A stretch of DNA of 64,000 nucleotides from Corynebacterium silvaticum (GCF_004382825.2 NZ_SDQO02000001.1:372001-436000); one strand, 5' to 3'; counted from the first letter of the stretch, positions 36,055-47,875 are shown. The notes: generated by a model not told the origin, from the sequence alone. Translations and numbers: made by a program.

Positions 36055-38463
36055 CTACGCGATGGCGGTTGGCTCGATAGCCCACACTTCTTGTGCGTAA
36101 TCGGAAATGGTGCGATCGGAGGAGAAACGCCCTGATTCGCAGATATTTATCCAACATTTGCGGGCCCACGCCAACTGATCGTTGACATAGTCCGCTGCCA
36201 TAGCGTCGCGAGTCTCGCGGTACGCAGAGAAATCGCCTAGAACGTAGTAGACGTCGGGAGTCTCCCAGCCGTTTCCGTCGAGAAGCGATCCTCTGAGATC
36301 GTGGAACCAGCCGGAATTATCGTCGTCGAGGGTGCCGTCGATAAGGGCGTCGAGTGCTCGTTTTAGCCCCGGGACCATCTCATAGGTGCCCATGGGGTTG
36401 TACCGTGCTTTAAGCTCGGGGAGTTCCTCGTTCTTGGCGCCAAAGATGTAGGCGTTGTCGTTGCCTACGGAGTCAAGAATCTCAACATTGGCACCGTCAA
36501 GGGTTCCTAGGGTGAGCGCACCATTCATCATGAACTTCATGTTTGATGTGCCCGAAGCCTCTTTACCTGCCGTGGAGATCTGCTCAGAGACATCGGAAGC
36601 CGGGATGATGTGCTCGGCGGGGGAGACATTGTAATTCTCCACAAACACGACCTTGATGAGTTTGGAGACCTCTGGGTCGTTGTTTACTAGGTCCGCAATA
36701 GCATTGATGAGCTTGATAATGGCTTTAGCTCGGATGTAGCCCGGAGCAGCCTTTGCACCGAAGATGAAGGTGCGTGGAGGAATCTGGGTTTCACCGTCTT
36801 CTTTGATGCGGAAGTAAAGGTCGATGATGTAGATAGCGTTGAGGAGCTGACGCTTGTACTCGTGGAGTCGCTTGATCTGGGTGTCAAAGATCGACTCGGG
36901 ATCAATCTCAAGGCCTTGGCGATCCTTGAGCCAGACAGCGAAATCACGCTTGTTAGTGGCCTTGATCTCCAAGAGCTCCTTCATGATCTCTTCATCATCG
37001 ACATAAGAGCGGAGCTTTTTCAGCTCAGAAAGATCGGTGACCCATGCGTCTGAACCCGACAGGCGTGTTAGGAGCTCAGAAAGACGCGGGTTGCACATCT
37101 TCAACCAGCGACGTGGAGTGACGCCGTTGGTTTTGTTGTTGAATTTTTCTGGCCACAGAGCATGCCATTCTTTGAGTGTGTCCGCCTTGATGATCTCGGT
37201 ATGCAGGGCAGCGACACCATTGATGGAGAATGCCGCGTAGCAGGTGATCCACGCCATGTGGACATTGCCATCATGGACGGGGGAAAGGTAATTGATCTGT
37301 TCCTGATTAAGGCCGCGTTGTTCCATATCCTCGCGGAAGCGACGGTCGATTTCTGCGGTGATTTCCCAGATGCGATAGAACAGCTGCTGGAAAATGGAAA
37401 CGTTCCACTGCTCGAGAGCCTCCGCGAGAACCGTATGGTTGGTGTACGCAAAGGTACCTTGGACTACCTTCCAAGCGTCGTCCCATGAAAGGCCGTGTTC
37501 GTCGAGAAGCAAGCGCATCAGTTCGGGAATAGCCAGCACGGGGTGCGTATCGTTGAGCTGGATGCTGTTGTACTTATGGAATCCGCGGACGTCATCGCCA
37601 TGGTGTTTGACGTAGTTATCGAGCATTTGCTGCAAGGACGCAGACACAAAGAAGTATTGCTGACGCACACGCAGGACTTTTCCGGCATATGTTGTGTCAT
37701 TGGGGTAAAGCACTCGGCAGATATCCATGACGCGCTCCCGCTCGACGATGGCGTCGGTAAAGCGCTGGGAATTGAAGGCATCATAGTCGAACTCTTCGAG
37801 CGGCTCGGACTTCCACAGACGTAGGGTTCCCACGTTATCTGTGCCATACCCTGTGATGGGCATGTCATAAGGGGTGGCGCGCACAACCATGTCGTCGAAG
37901 GTGACGATGCGTTGCTGATCATCGCGACGAATCGTAAATGGATAGCCGTCTTCTCGCCATGCGTCAGGATGCTCAGTTTGGAATCCGTTGTCAAAGGTCT
38001 GACGGAAAAGCCCATAGCGATAGAGCAAACCATATCCAGTAACCGGCAGGTTCTGTGTGGCACAGGAATCGAGGAAGCACGCAGCGAGACGCCCGAGGCC
38101 ACCGTTGCCCAGAGCTGCATCGTTTTCAGCTTCTAGCACGTCGGAGAGCTCGTGCCCTTGCAACCGCACAGCTTCCTTTGCGTCTTCCTCAAGACCCAGG
38201 TTGGTGAGGTTATTAAGCAAGGCGCGTCCCATGAGGAACTCCGCGGAAAAGTAATGCTGCTGGCGGGTCGCAGAATACGTTTCCATGGTTTTTGCCCAGT
38301 TATCAGCAAGTTGTTCCATGACGGAGTTGGATAGGCCGAACCAGAATTTTCTGTCGGTTGCTGCCTGCGGAGAGGATCCGGAAGCGCTACGGACGTACCC
38401 ACCGATGTTGTCAGCAAAAGCTGAAATGTCTTCAGTGTGCTCGTGTGAACGGTGTTTGTTCAT
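36055..38463 (-). CDS. glgP: glycogen/maltodextrin phosphorylase
   Basis: GlgP releases glucose 1-phosphate from glycogen or maltodextrin; GlgX (15956-18193) then removes the remaining branch stubs. ATG 38463 has AGGAG seven bases upstream; the frame extends further without a site. The 802-residue protein shows the full family pattern. LGNGGLGRLAACFLDS lies near residue 113 and VHDGNVHMAW near 400. The PLP-lysine block EASGTSNMKFMMNGALTLGTLDGANVEI lies near 640. ITRKK-type and phosphate-binding residues look present (FIFGAKAAPGY, KRQLLNAIYI). Corynebacteria usually have two such genes; which one this is cannot be decided here. Confidence 0.96.
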   Translation of the reverse strand: MNKHRSHEHTEDISAFADNIGGYVRSASGSSPQAATDRKFWFGLSNSVMEQLADNWAKTMETYSATRQQHYFSAEFLMGRALLNNLTNLGLEEDAKEAVRLQGHELSDVLEAENDAALGNGGLGRLAACFLDSCATQNLPVTGYGLLYRYGLFRQTFDNGFQTEHPDAWREDGYPFTIRRDDQQRIVTFDDMVVRATPYDMPITGYGTDNVGTLRLWKSEPLEEFDYDAFNSQRFTDAIVERERVMDICRVLYPNDTTYAGKVLRVRQQYFFVSASLQQMLDNYVKHHGDDVRGFHKYNSIQLNDTHPVLAIPELMRLLLDEHGLSWDDAWKVVQGTFAYTNHTVLAEALEQWNVSIFQQLFYRIWEITAEIDRRFREDMEQRGLNQEQINYLSPVHDGNVHMAWITCYAAFSINGVAALHTEIIKADTLKEWHALWPEKFNNKTNGVTPRRWLKMCNPRLSELLTRLSGSDAWVTDLSELKKLRSYVDDEEIMKELLEIKATNKRDFAVWLKDRQGLEIDPESIFDTQIKRLHEYKRQLLNAIYIIDLYFRIKEDGETQIPPRTFIFGAKAAPGYIRAKAIIKLINAIADLVNNDPEVSKLIKVVFVENYNVSPAEHIIPASDVSEQISTAGKEASGTSNMKFMMNGALTLGTLDGANVEILDSVGNDNAYIFGAKNEELPELKARYNPMGTYEMVPGLKRALDALIDGTLDDDNSGWFHDLRGSLLDGNGWETPDVYYVLGDFSAYRETRDAMAADYVNDQLAWARKCWINICESGRFSSDRTISDYAQEVWAIEPTAIA

Positions 38464-38952
38464 TAAAGAACTCCTGACCTTTGAAAAAGATTGCTGCACA
38501 TTTTCTTTGCGCAATTCACCCTCCATATCCTATATGCGGATGGACATCGCCACATGCAATACCAAGGCAGACACATTGCCCGTGGCATAACATATATGGA
38601 GATAACGAGGGAAATAGCTATACGACGCCCCTGCGCAGCCTCATAATCACACTGCGTTATGCCCGATGATGTGGGTTTTATGTGAGAAAAAGCGCGCAGT
38701 AGAGATGCCTCTTAACGTGATCGGATACATAGCGAGGTATCCCTGCTCACGCTAGAAAAGCAATGCAAAGACCCCACCAAGTAGGGCAAGGACAGTTCGC
38801 ATAATGGTATTTAGTTCCAAAATATCCGGGTAGGGGAACAACGCATTAGCCCGGGGTTTGTGTAGTGCTGTTTTGGGGATGGCGTGGTGCTTTATTAGCA
38901 GGTAGAACTAAAAGCTCTAGAGAGCGCAAGGAAATGAAGGGGTATAAGGGCA
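38464..38952. other. 490-base intergenic region between glgP and the DCC gene
   Basis: The region holds the leftward glgP promoter. Near 38752-38820 there is one possible tiny minus-strand frame, described separately. No tRNA-like fold or perfect long palindrome was seen. Confidence 0.4.
38752..38820 (-). CDS. possible 22-residue hydrophobic peptide
   Basis: On the minus strand a TTG at 38820 or ATG at 38802 opens the frame LELNTIMRTVLALLGGVFALLF, ending in TAG at 38752. The strongly hydrophobic, codon-like pattern resembles a single-helix membrane peptide. There is no good ribosome site, so it may be chance. Confidence 0.25.
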   Translation of the reverse strand: MELNTIMRTVLALLGGVFALLF

Positions 38953-39312
38953 GTGAGGCTGGAATTTTATTTTGATCGTGACTGCGGCTTTTGCGAGGTA
39001 AGTGCAGGAGTTTTGGCACGACTATGCCCGAGTACACACATAATTCCAGCCGTGCCGGATTCCTCTTATGTGGGGAAAAATATTAGTCATTCGGCGGTAT
39101 CTCGGGTTAATAATTCTTGGTACCAGGGAGCGAACGCTATAGCGAGCATTCTAGAAAATGGGGGACGCAACGCTGGGCTCAGGTGCGCGGGAAGAGCGTT
39201 AAAAAACCCCGTGGTCGCCCCTTTTGCTGGAATCGTCTACAGACTAATAGCAATAAACAGGCACAGGCTCGGCCCTCTTGTTGGCGCAGAGGCCTGTCGG
39301 TTGAACTACTGA
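38953..39312 (+). CDS. DCC-family thiol-disulfide oxidoreductase-like protein (DUF393)
   Basis: The 119-residue protein begins YFDRDCGFC, the DxDCGxC motif that names the DCC family, within a thioredoxin-like fold. WYQGANAIASIL and VYRLIAINRHRLG are typical of the following helices. GTG 38953 has a G-rich site upstream. The family is thought to act on thiols, but no substrate is known. It overlaps the end of the M20 amidohydrolase gene by seven bases in convergent orientation. Confidence 0.85.
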   Translation: MRLEFYFDRDCGFCEVSAGVLARLCPSTHIIPAVPDSSYVGKNISHSAVSRVNNSWYQGANAIASILENGGRNAGLRCAGRALKNPVVAPFAGIVYRLIAINRHRLGPLVGAEACRLNY

Positions 39313-40598
39313 TGCCCCAGATAAGTAAGCGCCGCTGTGACTGTGGCATGAGTTGCGGATGTCACCGTGGGCACATAATCGGGTAGGAAAGAGCCCATGT
39401 GATTGACCGGGATATCCGATTCTATGGTTCCGCGCCGCTCCGCGTCTTCCCATTGATCGCGTGGCGTGGCTCCCATGGTCCAGAAGAGATACGGGGAGTT
39501 GAATGCCATGGGGCTGTTGGAAAAATCTTCCGACGCTGTCCACTGGCTTGCAGTACGAGAGTCTGTCCCAAACACCTGATCAAAACTAGCTCGCACACGT
39601 GCGAACACATGGGGGTCGTTTTCTGTCAGTGGGCCGTGGGCGAAATAGCGGAAAGTAGGAGGGACAATCACTCCAGAAGCCACACATTCCGCCTGCACTA
39701 CGCGTTCGATGGCGGCATAAAGTTTGTGCCGAACCTCGTTGCTGTACATACGGCAGTTCAGCACAATCCGTGCACTTCCTGGGATCGTATTGTTGGAGTG
39801 CCCTGATTCCAAGGTTCCCACAGAGACGATCGCAAAGTCTTGAGGCGCGATCTCGCGGCCCACGATGCCTTGAAGGCGAATAACGATCATGGCTGCGATA
39901 TACGTGGGATCAATCGAATTATGGGGCATCGAACCATGAGCGCTTTTCCCCTCGATGCGTATTACTATGGAATCGCATGCTGCGAGGACCGCACCTGGTT
40001 TGGACATAACAACGCCAGCAGGACCTGGCACGATGTGCTGTGCGAAACACACGTCAGGACGCGGAATCTTTGCCACCAGACCGTCGGCGACCATGGCTTC
40101 AGCGCCAGCGCCGTTTTCCTCGGAGGGTTGAAAAAGCGCGATGAATGTGCCCGACCAGCGTGAGCGGTGGGCGTCGATAAGCGCACAGGCTCCCAACAAC
40201 GCGGTGGTATGCATATCGTGTCCGCAAGCGTGCATAACCGGAACTGGTGATTCCCCGGAAGTATCTATGCGACGTGAAGCAAAACTTACGCCTGTGGTTT
40301 CTTCCACTGGAAGCGCGTCAAAATCGGCGCGGGCAAGGACGCACGGGCCTTCGCCGTTATTAAAGATCGCTACAACCCTGTGTCCGCCGATCGATGGGAT
40401 GATGTCACAGTTGAATTCAGCAAGCTTCTCTTGGATTTTTGCGGAGGTTTCTCGTTCCCAACCAGAGAGCTCGGGGTGAGAATGCATCCACTGGTAGAAG
40501 TCCTTTTGCCAACTGAGGTCGGTCGTAGAGGAAGCCAAAAATTCAGCGATATCCATGCACTCCACCATAAAGAAAGCGACCCGAGCATTAGTAAACAT
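39306..40598 (-). CDS. M20-family amidohydrolase / metallopeptidase
   Basis: The 430-residue protein matches the M20D group (amidohydrolases such as those acting on N-acyl amino acids). HSHPELSGWERETSAKI lies near residue 40, the metal-binding MHACGHDMHTTALLGA near 122, and the catalytic Glu pair in FQPSEENGAGAEAM near 158. A dimerisation lid domain spans about 215-330. TASEDFSNSP gives the last metal ligand. The start may be ATG 40598 or the later in-frame ATG codons 40565 or 40556; none has a good site. The natural substrate is not indicated by the neighbours. Confidence 0.9.
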   Translation of the reverse strand: MFTNARVAFFMVECMDIAEFLASSTTDLSWQKDFYQWMHSHPELSGWERETSAKIQEKLAEFNCDIIPSIGGHRVVAIFNNGEGPCVLARADFDALPVEETTGVSFASRRIDTSGESPVPVMHACGHDMHTTALLGACALIDAHRSRWSGTFIALFQPSEENGAGAEAMVADGLVAKIPRPDVCFAQHIVPGPAGVVMSKPGAVLAACDSIVIRIEGKSAHGSMPHNSIDPTYIAAMIVIRLQGIVGREIAPQDFAIVSVGTLESGHSNNTIPGSARIVLNCRMYSNEVRHKLYAAIERVVQAECVASGVIVPPTFRYFAHGPLTENDPHVFARVRASFDQVFGTDSRTASQWTASEDFSNSPMAFNSPYLFWTMGATPRDQWEDAERRGTIESDIPVNHMGSFLPDYVPTVTSATHATVTAALTYLGHQ

Positions 40599-40681
40599 CC
40601 CCCCGGTTCTTGCATCCCGGCGCGATAAGGCACCGGATACTTCCCAGGGGGTAGAGGATGCGATCGCCTGGTGAGGGCTAT

Positions 40682-42019
40682 TTAATGCAGTGAGGTAGTG
40701 TATTTCAAACTATTGCGCTGAAGCGTGCATTCCGTAGCAATTCGAATATTCGGGGAGATGCGGCCTTGGCCACGGAGGCTATAGAGCGCATGGACAATCC
40801 GGTCTCGAACGTCCCATGGAGAAAGCGTATTCAGGTAAATTTTTGTTCCGCCCTCAAAGCCCGCGAGTGTGGATACTCGCCACTTGATCATGATGCGCCA
40901 CGGCATGGGGATGTCTACGTCGGCGGGTTTATGATGCCATTCTTCATTGCAGGGGATTTGTGGGCCTGCACCGGCATGGCATGCGTGTACTAGGTCGCTC
41001 ATGGCGCGGATTTCTTCTGGCGACTGCAGCCAGGGTTCAGAGACCGCTGATTTGGAGAACACCTCAAGGGTGGGGAAACGGTGACCAAAACCTGCAAAAC
41101 ATATGGCATGGTCGTTTTCTGCAATCACGAGGTTGTGCATGGCGGCGAAATCGACGGCCCATTCGTTATACATATTGGGGTTCTGGCGCAGTTTTTGTAC
41201 TTCTATGTCGGAATGAACGCCGCGTTCATCAACAGCGACTAATTGCTTGTGTAAGTGATCAAAAGAAGCACCGGCGGGTTTGAGCCAGTTTTGAAAAACC
41301 GCAACGTAGGGCGCATAGCGGTTGCGGGCATAGAGGTCGCGCAGCGAATCTATAGTGAAACGTATAAAAGCCTCGTGTTCCTCGTGTGTGAGAGTTCCGG
41401 CAGACGCTAGTTGATCGCTGCTCGTAGCACTATCGGTGTAGTGGCGGCGGGCTATGATCACGTCATGTCCGCCACCGAAGAATGCGGGCGCGTCTTGTAA
41501 AAGCTCGCTTTCAGTGTGATCCCCACTATCACCAGCGGCTCTGCGCTTGGTTTTGGCAATTTCTAACACATGCTTCTTGCCAGAATCCGATGCTAGGTAA
41601 TGTTCCATGCGGGTTTGGGTTTCCGCGTCTAAACAATATCCGTAGTTATCGTGCCAGTAATCGTAGGAGACGATCTCAAATAGATTTGGGACTCGGCGGA
41701 ATTCTGCCGTCGTAGCATGAAGTTCTGCAGCGTTCACGCCGCGCAGAATGTCCCAATCGGACGTTCCCTCGGCAGGACTTAAGACCATTCGCGATTTTTC
41801 CGGAGGCGTTTCTATCTGGCGATCTGCGCAAAAAGCACAGGTGGAAACGTGGTCTTGAAAAGTGAGATCGTGGATGTCTGCTGGCAGGTGTGCCAGGGGA
41901 CGGTTGCCTCTCCCCGGAACCGTCCACACTTGAGTCCCGGAGAAGGGGTTGACCTGTTTGATTGTTCCGTCTGCCATGGTCACGATCGGGGTGGGTCGCG
42001 AATACATCTGCGCGTTCAT
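40682..42019 (-). CDS. DUF4921 protein, GalT/HIT-like nucleotidyltransferase fold
   Basis: The 445-residue protein resembles galactose-1-phosphate uridylyltransferases and HIT-fold proteins. It has a Cys pair in STCAFCADRQ near residue 60, NLFEIVSYDYWHDNYGY, VAVFQNWLKPAGASFDHLHKQLVAVDERG with an HLHKQ motif near residue 255, and a late WHHKPADVDIPMPWRIMI. I assign it to the actinobacterial DUF4921 group. A nucleotidyl transfer role is likely from the fold; the substrate is unknown. It is divergent from the acidic unknown gene at 42051 across a 31-base gap. Confidence 0.75.
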   Translation of the reverse strand: MNAQMYSRPTPIVTMADGTIKQVNPFSGTQVWTVPGRGNRPLAHLPADIHDLTFQDHVSTCAFCADRQIETPPEKSRMVLSPAEGTSDWDILRGVNAAELHATTAEFRRVPNLFEIVSYDYWHDNYGYCLDAETQTRMEHYLASDSGKKHVLEIAKTKRRAAGDSGDHTESELLQDAPAFFGGGHDVIIARRHYTDSATSSDQLASAGTLTHEEHEAFIRFTIDSLRDLYARNRYAPYVAVFQNWLKPAGASFDHLHKQLVAVDERGVHSDIEVQKLRQNPNMYNEWAVDFAAMHNLVIAENDHAICFAGFGHRFPTLEVFSKSAVSEPWLQSPEEIRAMSDLVHACHAGAGPQIPCNEEWHHKPADVDIPMPWRIMIKWRVSTLAGFEGGTKIYLNTLSPWDVRDRIVHALYSLRGQGRISPNIRIATECTLQRNSLKYTTSLH

Positions 42020-42050
42020 AGCTCTTTAGAATATTAGCTACTCTGGTACT

Positions 42051-42482
42051 ATGCCTACGATTCAGTTTGATTGCCTGATAGATAGTGAAAATGCAGCGTC
42101 TATGACTAAGCGCGTGCGCACACTCAACGAGCTTCTTATTCGCGATGGCAAGATTGTATCGGCGGATGTGACTCACGATCCGCACCCTCATGTTGAGCCA
42201 TTATTGGAAGATCAGCTGCGGCAAATATTGCGGGAACAAAGAGACAATGAACCGGAATATGACGAGGACGACGTAGTGGAAGCATCAGAAGATGATGTGA
42301 CTGTTCAGCGTTTCTCTATTGACGTAAGCGGGGTAGGTGGTTCACTCAATGAGTTAGCGATGACGTATTCGCGTCTTTTCACCCCGCTTGCCGATCTTCC
42401 TCGTGACACACTAGCGCTCAACGATGAGCAGGCCTTTGAACAGGCCACTCCTTACCCGTGGTCGCTTGAAATTTTGAGATAA
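42051..42482 (+). CDS. acidic protein of unknown function
   Basis: I do not recognise this 143-residue protein. The N-terminal 45 residues look folded (PTIQFDCLIDSENAASMTKR); a very acidic linker (EPEYDEDDVVEASEDD) occupies residues about 66-82; the C-terminal third looks folded again. It starts 31 bases from the divergent DUF4921 gene, so they share a control region. Its end overlaps glycerate kinase by 31 bases in convergent orientation. Confidence 0.65.
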   Translation: MPTIQFDCLIDSENAASMTKRVRTLNELLIRDGKIVSADVTHDPHPHVEPLLEDQLRQILREQRDNEPEYDEDDVVEASEDDVTVQRFSIDVSGVGGSLNELAMTYSRLFTPLADLPRDTLALNDEQAFEQATPYPWSLEILR

Positions 42483-43642
42483 GACCTCATCACTGCGCTG
42501 CCGGCGCGGGTGAGTTGCTCTTGTGTGGAGGCGACTTCGTCGAGAGGCGCGAGCTGGATGGGAAGTGCTCCTTGTGGTGCGTCGTCAGCTAACTTGCCCG
42601 CGACGATAACAGGGAGGGTGTTTTCTCCTTTGAAGGAAAGGACTGTTCCTACTACTTTTCCTTTGGTCGACTGGGAGTCGAAGGCTCCTTCGCCGGTGAT
42701 AAGGATATCCGCGTGTTGTGCCAAATCTTCAAGGCCGAGCGACTGGGCAACGACGTGTGCTCCGGGAAGAATACGCACATGATCAGCGTTTCCGTGGAAT
42801 ATCCCCGATAACCATGTGATACCCACTGCCAGTGCTCCTGCGGCTCCCATGCTCACGGTAGTGGGGTCGACTCCGGAGACTTCACAAAGCCGTGCAATAC
42901 CTGCATCAAGTAGTGCGATGTCGCTCTCGGAGGCTCCTTTTTGAGGGCCAAATTGAGCGGCTGCGCCGTGAGGGCCGATAGCCGGTGCGGTGACGTCACT
43001 TAGCAGCACCCAGTCCATCGCTGCAGCTGGGATGTTGAGTTGAGCTGTGTCGAGGGAATCTATATCGATAAGCGCTGCGCCTCCTTGCTTGAGCGCTAGG
43101 CCGTTCTTATCCATGGGAGTGGCTCCTAGAGCCACCAAGATTCCGGTTCCTCCGTCGGTCGTTGCGGTTCCGCCGAGTCCTAGGACGATGCGCGTTGCTC
43201 CGCGTGTTTGTGCGTCGGCTATGAGTACGCCGGTTCCGTAGGTGTCCGCAAACGTAGGGTTGAGGCGGTCTGTTACTGCTGCGAGTCCGCTTGCTGCGGC
43301 GACATCGATGTATGCGGTGTGTGATGCGGAATCGAATGTGTAGGTGGCTTCGGTGAGTCGTCCGATGGCATCAGTGGTCGGTAGCGTGATCTCTTCACCG
43401 CTGAATACAGAGGAGGTGCCTTCTCCGCCGTCTGCCATGGGGGCAAGCGTGATAGTGACTGATTCTGGAGGAATGTTGAGTCGTTGGAGTTCTTGGTTAA
43501 TCCCATCGCTGATGTAGCGGGCCGCTTCTGTGGAGGTAGCGGTTCCTTTAAAAGAATCGGGAGCGATCACAATATTGAGGGGTTGACGTGGCCCTTGTTG
43601 CAGATCTGCAAGGTCATATGGCGGCACATTCTCCACGGTCAT
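42452..43642 (-). CDS. glxK: glycerate kinase
   Basis: The 396-residue protein is a GarK/GlxK-type glycerate kinase, phosphorylating D-glycerate with ATP. NIVIAPDSFKGTATSTEAA is the N-terminal signature. ITLAPMADGGEGTSSVF, IVLGLGGTATTDGGTGILVALGA and ITGEGAFDSQSTKGKVVGTV are the other conserved blocks. ATG 43642 is chosen with AGAAAGGA upstream; the frame runs on to 43765 without family character. Its last 31 bases overlap the convergent acidic gene. Confidence 0.93.
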   Translation of the reverse strand: MTVENVPPYDLADLQQGPRQPLNIVIAPDSFKGTATSTEAARYISDGINQELQRLNIPPESVTITLAPMADGGEGTSSVFSGEEITLPTTDAIGRLTEATYTFDSASHTAYIDVAAASGLAAVTDRLNPTFADTYGTGVLIADAQTRGATRIVLGLGGTATTDGGTGILVALGATPMDKNGLALKQGGAALIDIDSLDTAQLNIPAAAMDWVLLSDVTAPAIGPHGAAAQFGPQKGASESDIALLDAGIARLCEVSGVDPTTVSMGAAGALAVGITWLSGIFHGNADHVRILPGAHVVAQSLGLEDLAQHADILITGEGAFDSQSTKGKVVGTVLSFKGENTLPVIVAGKLADDAPQGALPIQLAPLDEVASTQEQLTRAGSAVMRSYLKISSDHG

Positions 43643-45518
<1,876 letters not shown>

Positions 45519-45536
45519 AACTCGTCATCGATTCTT

Positions 45537-45580
45537 AACGTGAAATTGCTGTGTATACAGCGGTTTCACGTTTTTCTTTT
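45537..45580 (+). terminator. hairpin terminator after gdh
   Basis: AACGTGAAA at 45537-45545 pairs with TTTCACGTT at 45564-45572; GCTGT 45548-45552 pairs with ACAGC 45557-45561 inside. It is followed by TTTCTTTT. A clear Rho-independent terminator. Confidence 0.88.
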
Positions 45581-45730
45581 ATTCAAGGAACTGATTGTAG
45601 TGGGGATGGAACAAGTTGTTGCACATCAATATCTTTAAAAGTAGTGACGCCAGCCACAAATAATCCTACACTGGGGGCACAATGGTCCTCACATTGGTCC
45701 GCACAACGGCCCCAGAGAAAGGAACACATC

Positions 45731-46840
45731 ATGCTTATCGGCTGCCCGACAGAGATTAAAAACAATGAATCTCGCGTTGCACTGACCCCCGCTGGCGTAG
45801 TTGAACTGGTAAAACGTGGACATGATGTGATGATTCAAACTGGCGCGGGAATTGCTTCTGGTATTGAAGACTCTGCATATGTAAAAGCTGGTGCCCGGAT
45901 CGCAGGCGATGCCGCAGAAGCATGGTCGGCAGATGTCGTGATCAAAGTAAAAGAGCCACTTTCTGAGGAGTATGGCTACTTTCAACAGGGACAAATTCTG
46001 TTCACCTACCTGCATCTGGCTGCGGCCCCTGAGGCTGCCAAAGCGCTTTTGGAAGCCGGAGTGACCGCCATAGCGTATGAGACAGTCACCGGTGATCAAG
46101 GCTTGCCGCTCCTAGCTCCCATGAGCGAGGTCGCAGGGCGTCTTGCTGCGCAGGTAGGGGCGTATCACCTCATGCGCACGCAACGCGGAGCGGGAGTTTT
46201 GTTGTCGGGTGTGCCGGGGACCGCGCCGGGCAAAGTGACAATCATTGGCGGCGGGGTTGTGGGGGAGTCGGCCGCTCGAATCGCTGTGGGATTAGGCGCT
46301 CAAGTGACGCTTCTCGACGTCAACCTGGATCGACTGCGTGATCTCTCGGCGCAGTACGGGCCTCGTCTTATCACCATGGCAAGTAACGCTTATAACATTG
46401 CGCACGCAGTTGCTGACGCTGACCTGGTGATCGGTTCTGTGTTGATTCCCGGGGCCGCTGCGCCAAAACTTGTTACCCATGAACATGTGCTGTCTATGCG
46501 GGAGGGGACGGTTCTTGTTGATATAGCTATTGACCAGGGCGGTTGCTTTGCTGATTCTCATCCCACCACACACGACGACCCAACGTTTATTGTCGATGGA
46601 AAAGTCTTCTACTGTGTGACAAACATGCCTGGCGCGGTACCGGTGACCTCTACCGCTGCGCTGACTAACGCCACGCTTCCTTTCTTGCTTTCTCTGGCAG
46701 ATAAAGGTTGGCGCAAGGCAATGGCCGATGATCCACACTTTGCGGCGGGGCTTAATACTGCGGAAGGGGAACTAACCAACGCTGCGGTGGGAGAAGCACT
46801 AGGGCTGGAGTCTGTAACCCCAGCTTCTCTCATCTCCTAG
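45731..46840 (+). CDS. ald: alanine dehydrogenase
   Basis: Ald interconverts alanine with pyruvate and ammonium using NAD. ATG 45731 has AGAAAGGA seven bases upstream and gives the family start [20 protein letters not shown]; the long upstream extension in frame has no such sequence. The 369-residue length is standard. [39 protein letters not shown] (the Rossmann loop) and [16 protein letters not shown] are recognisable, as is [19 protein letters not shown] near the end. Its place next to gdh makes an ammonium-assimilation and -release pair. Confidence 0.96.
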   Translation: MLIGCPTEIKNNESRVALTPAGVVELVKRGHDVMIQTGAGIASGIEDSAYVKAGARIAGDAAEAWSADVVIKVKEPLSEEYGYFQQGQILFTYLHLAAAPEAAKALLEAGVTAIAYETVTGDQGLPLLAPMSEVAGRLAAQVGAYHLMRTQRGAGVLLSGVPGTAPGKVTIIGGGVVGESAARIAVGLGAQVTLLDVNLDRLRDLSAQYGPRLITMASNAYNIAHAVADADLVIGSVLIPGAAAPKLVTHEHVLSMREGTVLVDIAIDQGGCFADSHPTTHDDPTFIVDGKVFYCVTNMPGAVPVTSTAALTNATLPFLLSLADKGWRKAMADDPHFAAGLNTAEGELTNAAVGEALGLESVTPASLIS

Positions 46841-47455
46841 CGAGCGTTTGGGGCACAACGTATCCGTCCGGGTCGGAATTGCGGTACTAGTTTGAATCTG
46901 GACGTGGGCCGTATAGGTGGCTATAACGTTTCCCTTTGACGTCGTAGAAGCTGAGATCAGTTGTAGACGCGTAAGCGGGAGACCCTCAAAAAGCGTAGGG
47001 CCGGTGCCAACGATCACTGGATGCATAATGAGCGTGATCTCATCCATGATGCCGGCTTCCACGCACTGGCGGACTACAGAGAGTGAACCCTGGATTGCAA
47101 TATCGCGTCCGGGCTGCTCTTTGAGGTTGCTGATGTAGGTGATGAGGTTATCGTCGATAAGCTGCGTATTGGACCACGTAATATCTTGAGGCTGTAAGGA
47201 TGTGCTGGCCACATGCTTTGGCGTGGAATTAATAAAGTCAGCGAACCCGGCATCAGGGCCGTCAGTAACAGCAGGCCAATAGGATGACTATTCGTTATAG
47301 CTGTTGCGTCCAAGGATGGCGTCGTCGATACGTCCGATGCTTTCGGTCATAAGCTGTGCTAGTTCCTGATCAAAAGCATCAAATTGGAATGTGTCGGGGC
47401 GGGTGGCGCGCCCATCGACAGAATAGAAAAGTGTTGCTACAAGTTTGCGGGTCAT
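46799..47455 (-). pseudogene. dihydrofolate-reductase-like (RibD C-terminal) protein interrupted by a stop codon
   Basis: One minus-strand frame runs from ATG 47455 to a stop at 46799, but it contains TAG at 47288-47290. Before the stop it reads MTRKLVATLFYSVDG and ILGRNSYNE. Directly after it reads SSYWPAV, then GRDIAIQGSLSVVRQCVEAGIMDEITLIMHPVIVGTG. In relatives the interrupted place is usually Trp (the pattern is LGRxTYexWxxYWP), so a TGG to TAG change is likely. As written only a 55-codon fragment or a restart downstream could be made. Intact members are small NADPH-dependent reductases of unknown substrate. The tail overlaps the end of ald by 42 bases, convergent. Confidence 0.8.
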
Positions 47456-47875
47456 GGGGATCCTTAAGGGATAGGGCCACGTATGCGTGGTTGCGAGAAA
47501 GCTGCTCTACGCCAGTTCTTCTAGGAACCGCGGTTGTCTCTGCGGAAGTTGTTTGGCGGCCGGAAAAGTTGTGCTTACTGAGTGGTCACACAGGAAGCTT
47601 GTGTCAATAGGGTGCTGAAAGCGCGTGCTAAGTACAAAAGATTGTACACAACAAGAAAAGCGTGGCGTGGCAATTGAGTGCTGCTAGCAGTAAATCGTGC
47701 TCGCCGCAAAGACACGTCTATATGTGAATATTGAGACCTTCTGGGGCGTAAAAGTATCTCTGAGACAAATATTTTTGGGGGAGGCGCGGCGCTAAAAGCC
47801 CAGTTCTGGCGGTTTGCGCAAAATAATTTGGCGTTAAGAATGGAAAGGCTGTGTACTGGGAAGTACCCTTAAAGC
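47456..47875. other. 420-base intergenic region before sepIVA-like gene
   Basis: The region separates the divergent reductase pseudogene from the coiled-coil gene at 47876. Its one notable element is a perfect palindrome at 47632-47647, GTACAA-AAGA-TTGTAC, which could be an operator. I see no gene in the rest. Confidence 0.4.

Noticed and set aside
38846..39037. 63-codon minus-strand frame upstream of the DCC gene
   Set aside because: It covers the start of the DCC gene in antisense and has no protein-like pattern.
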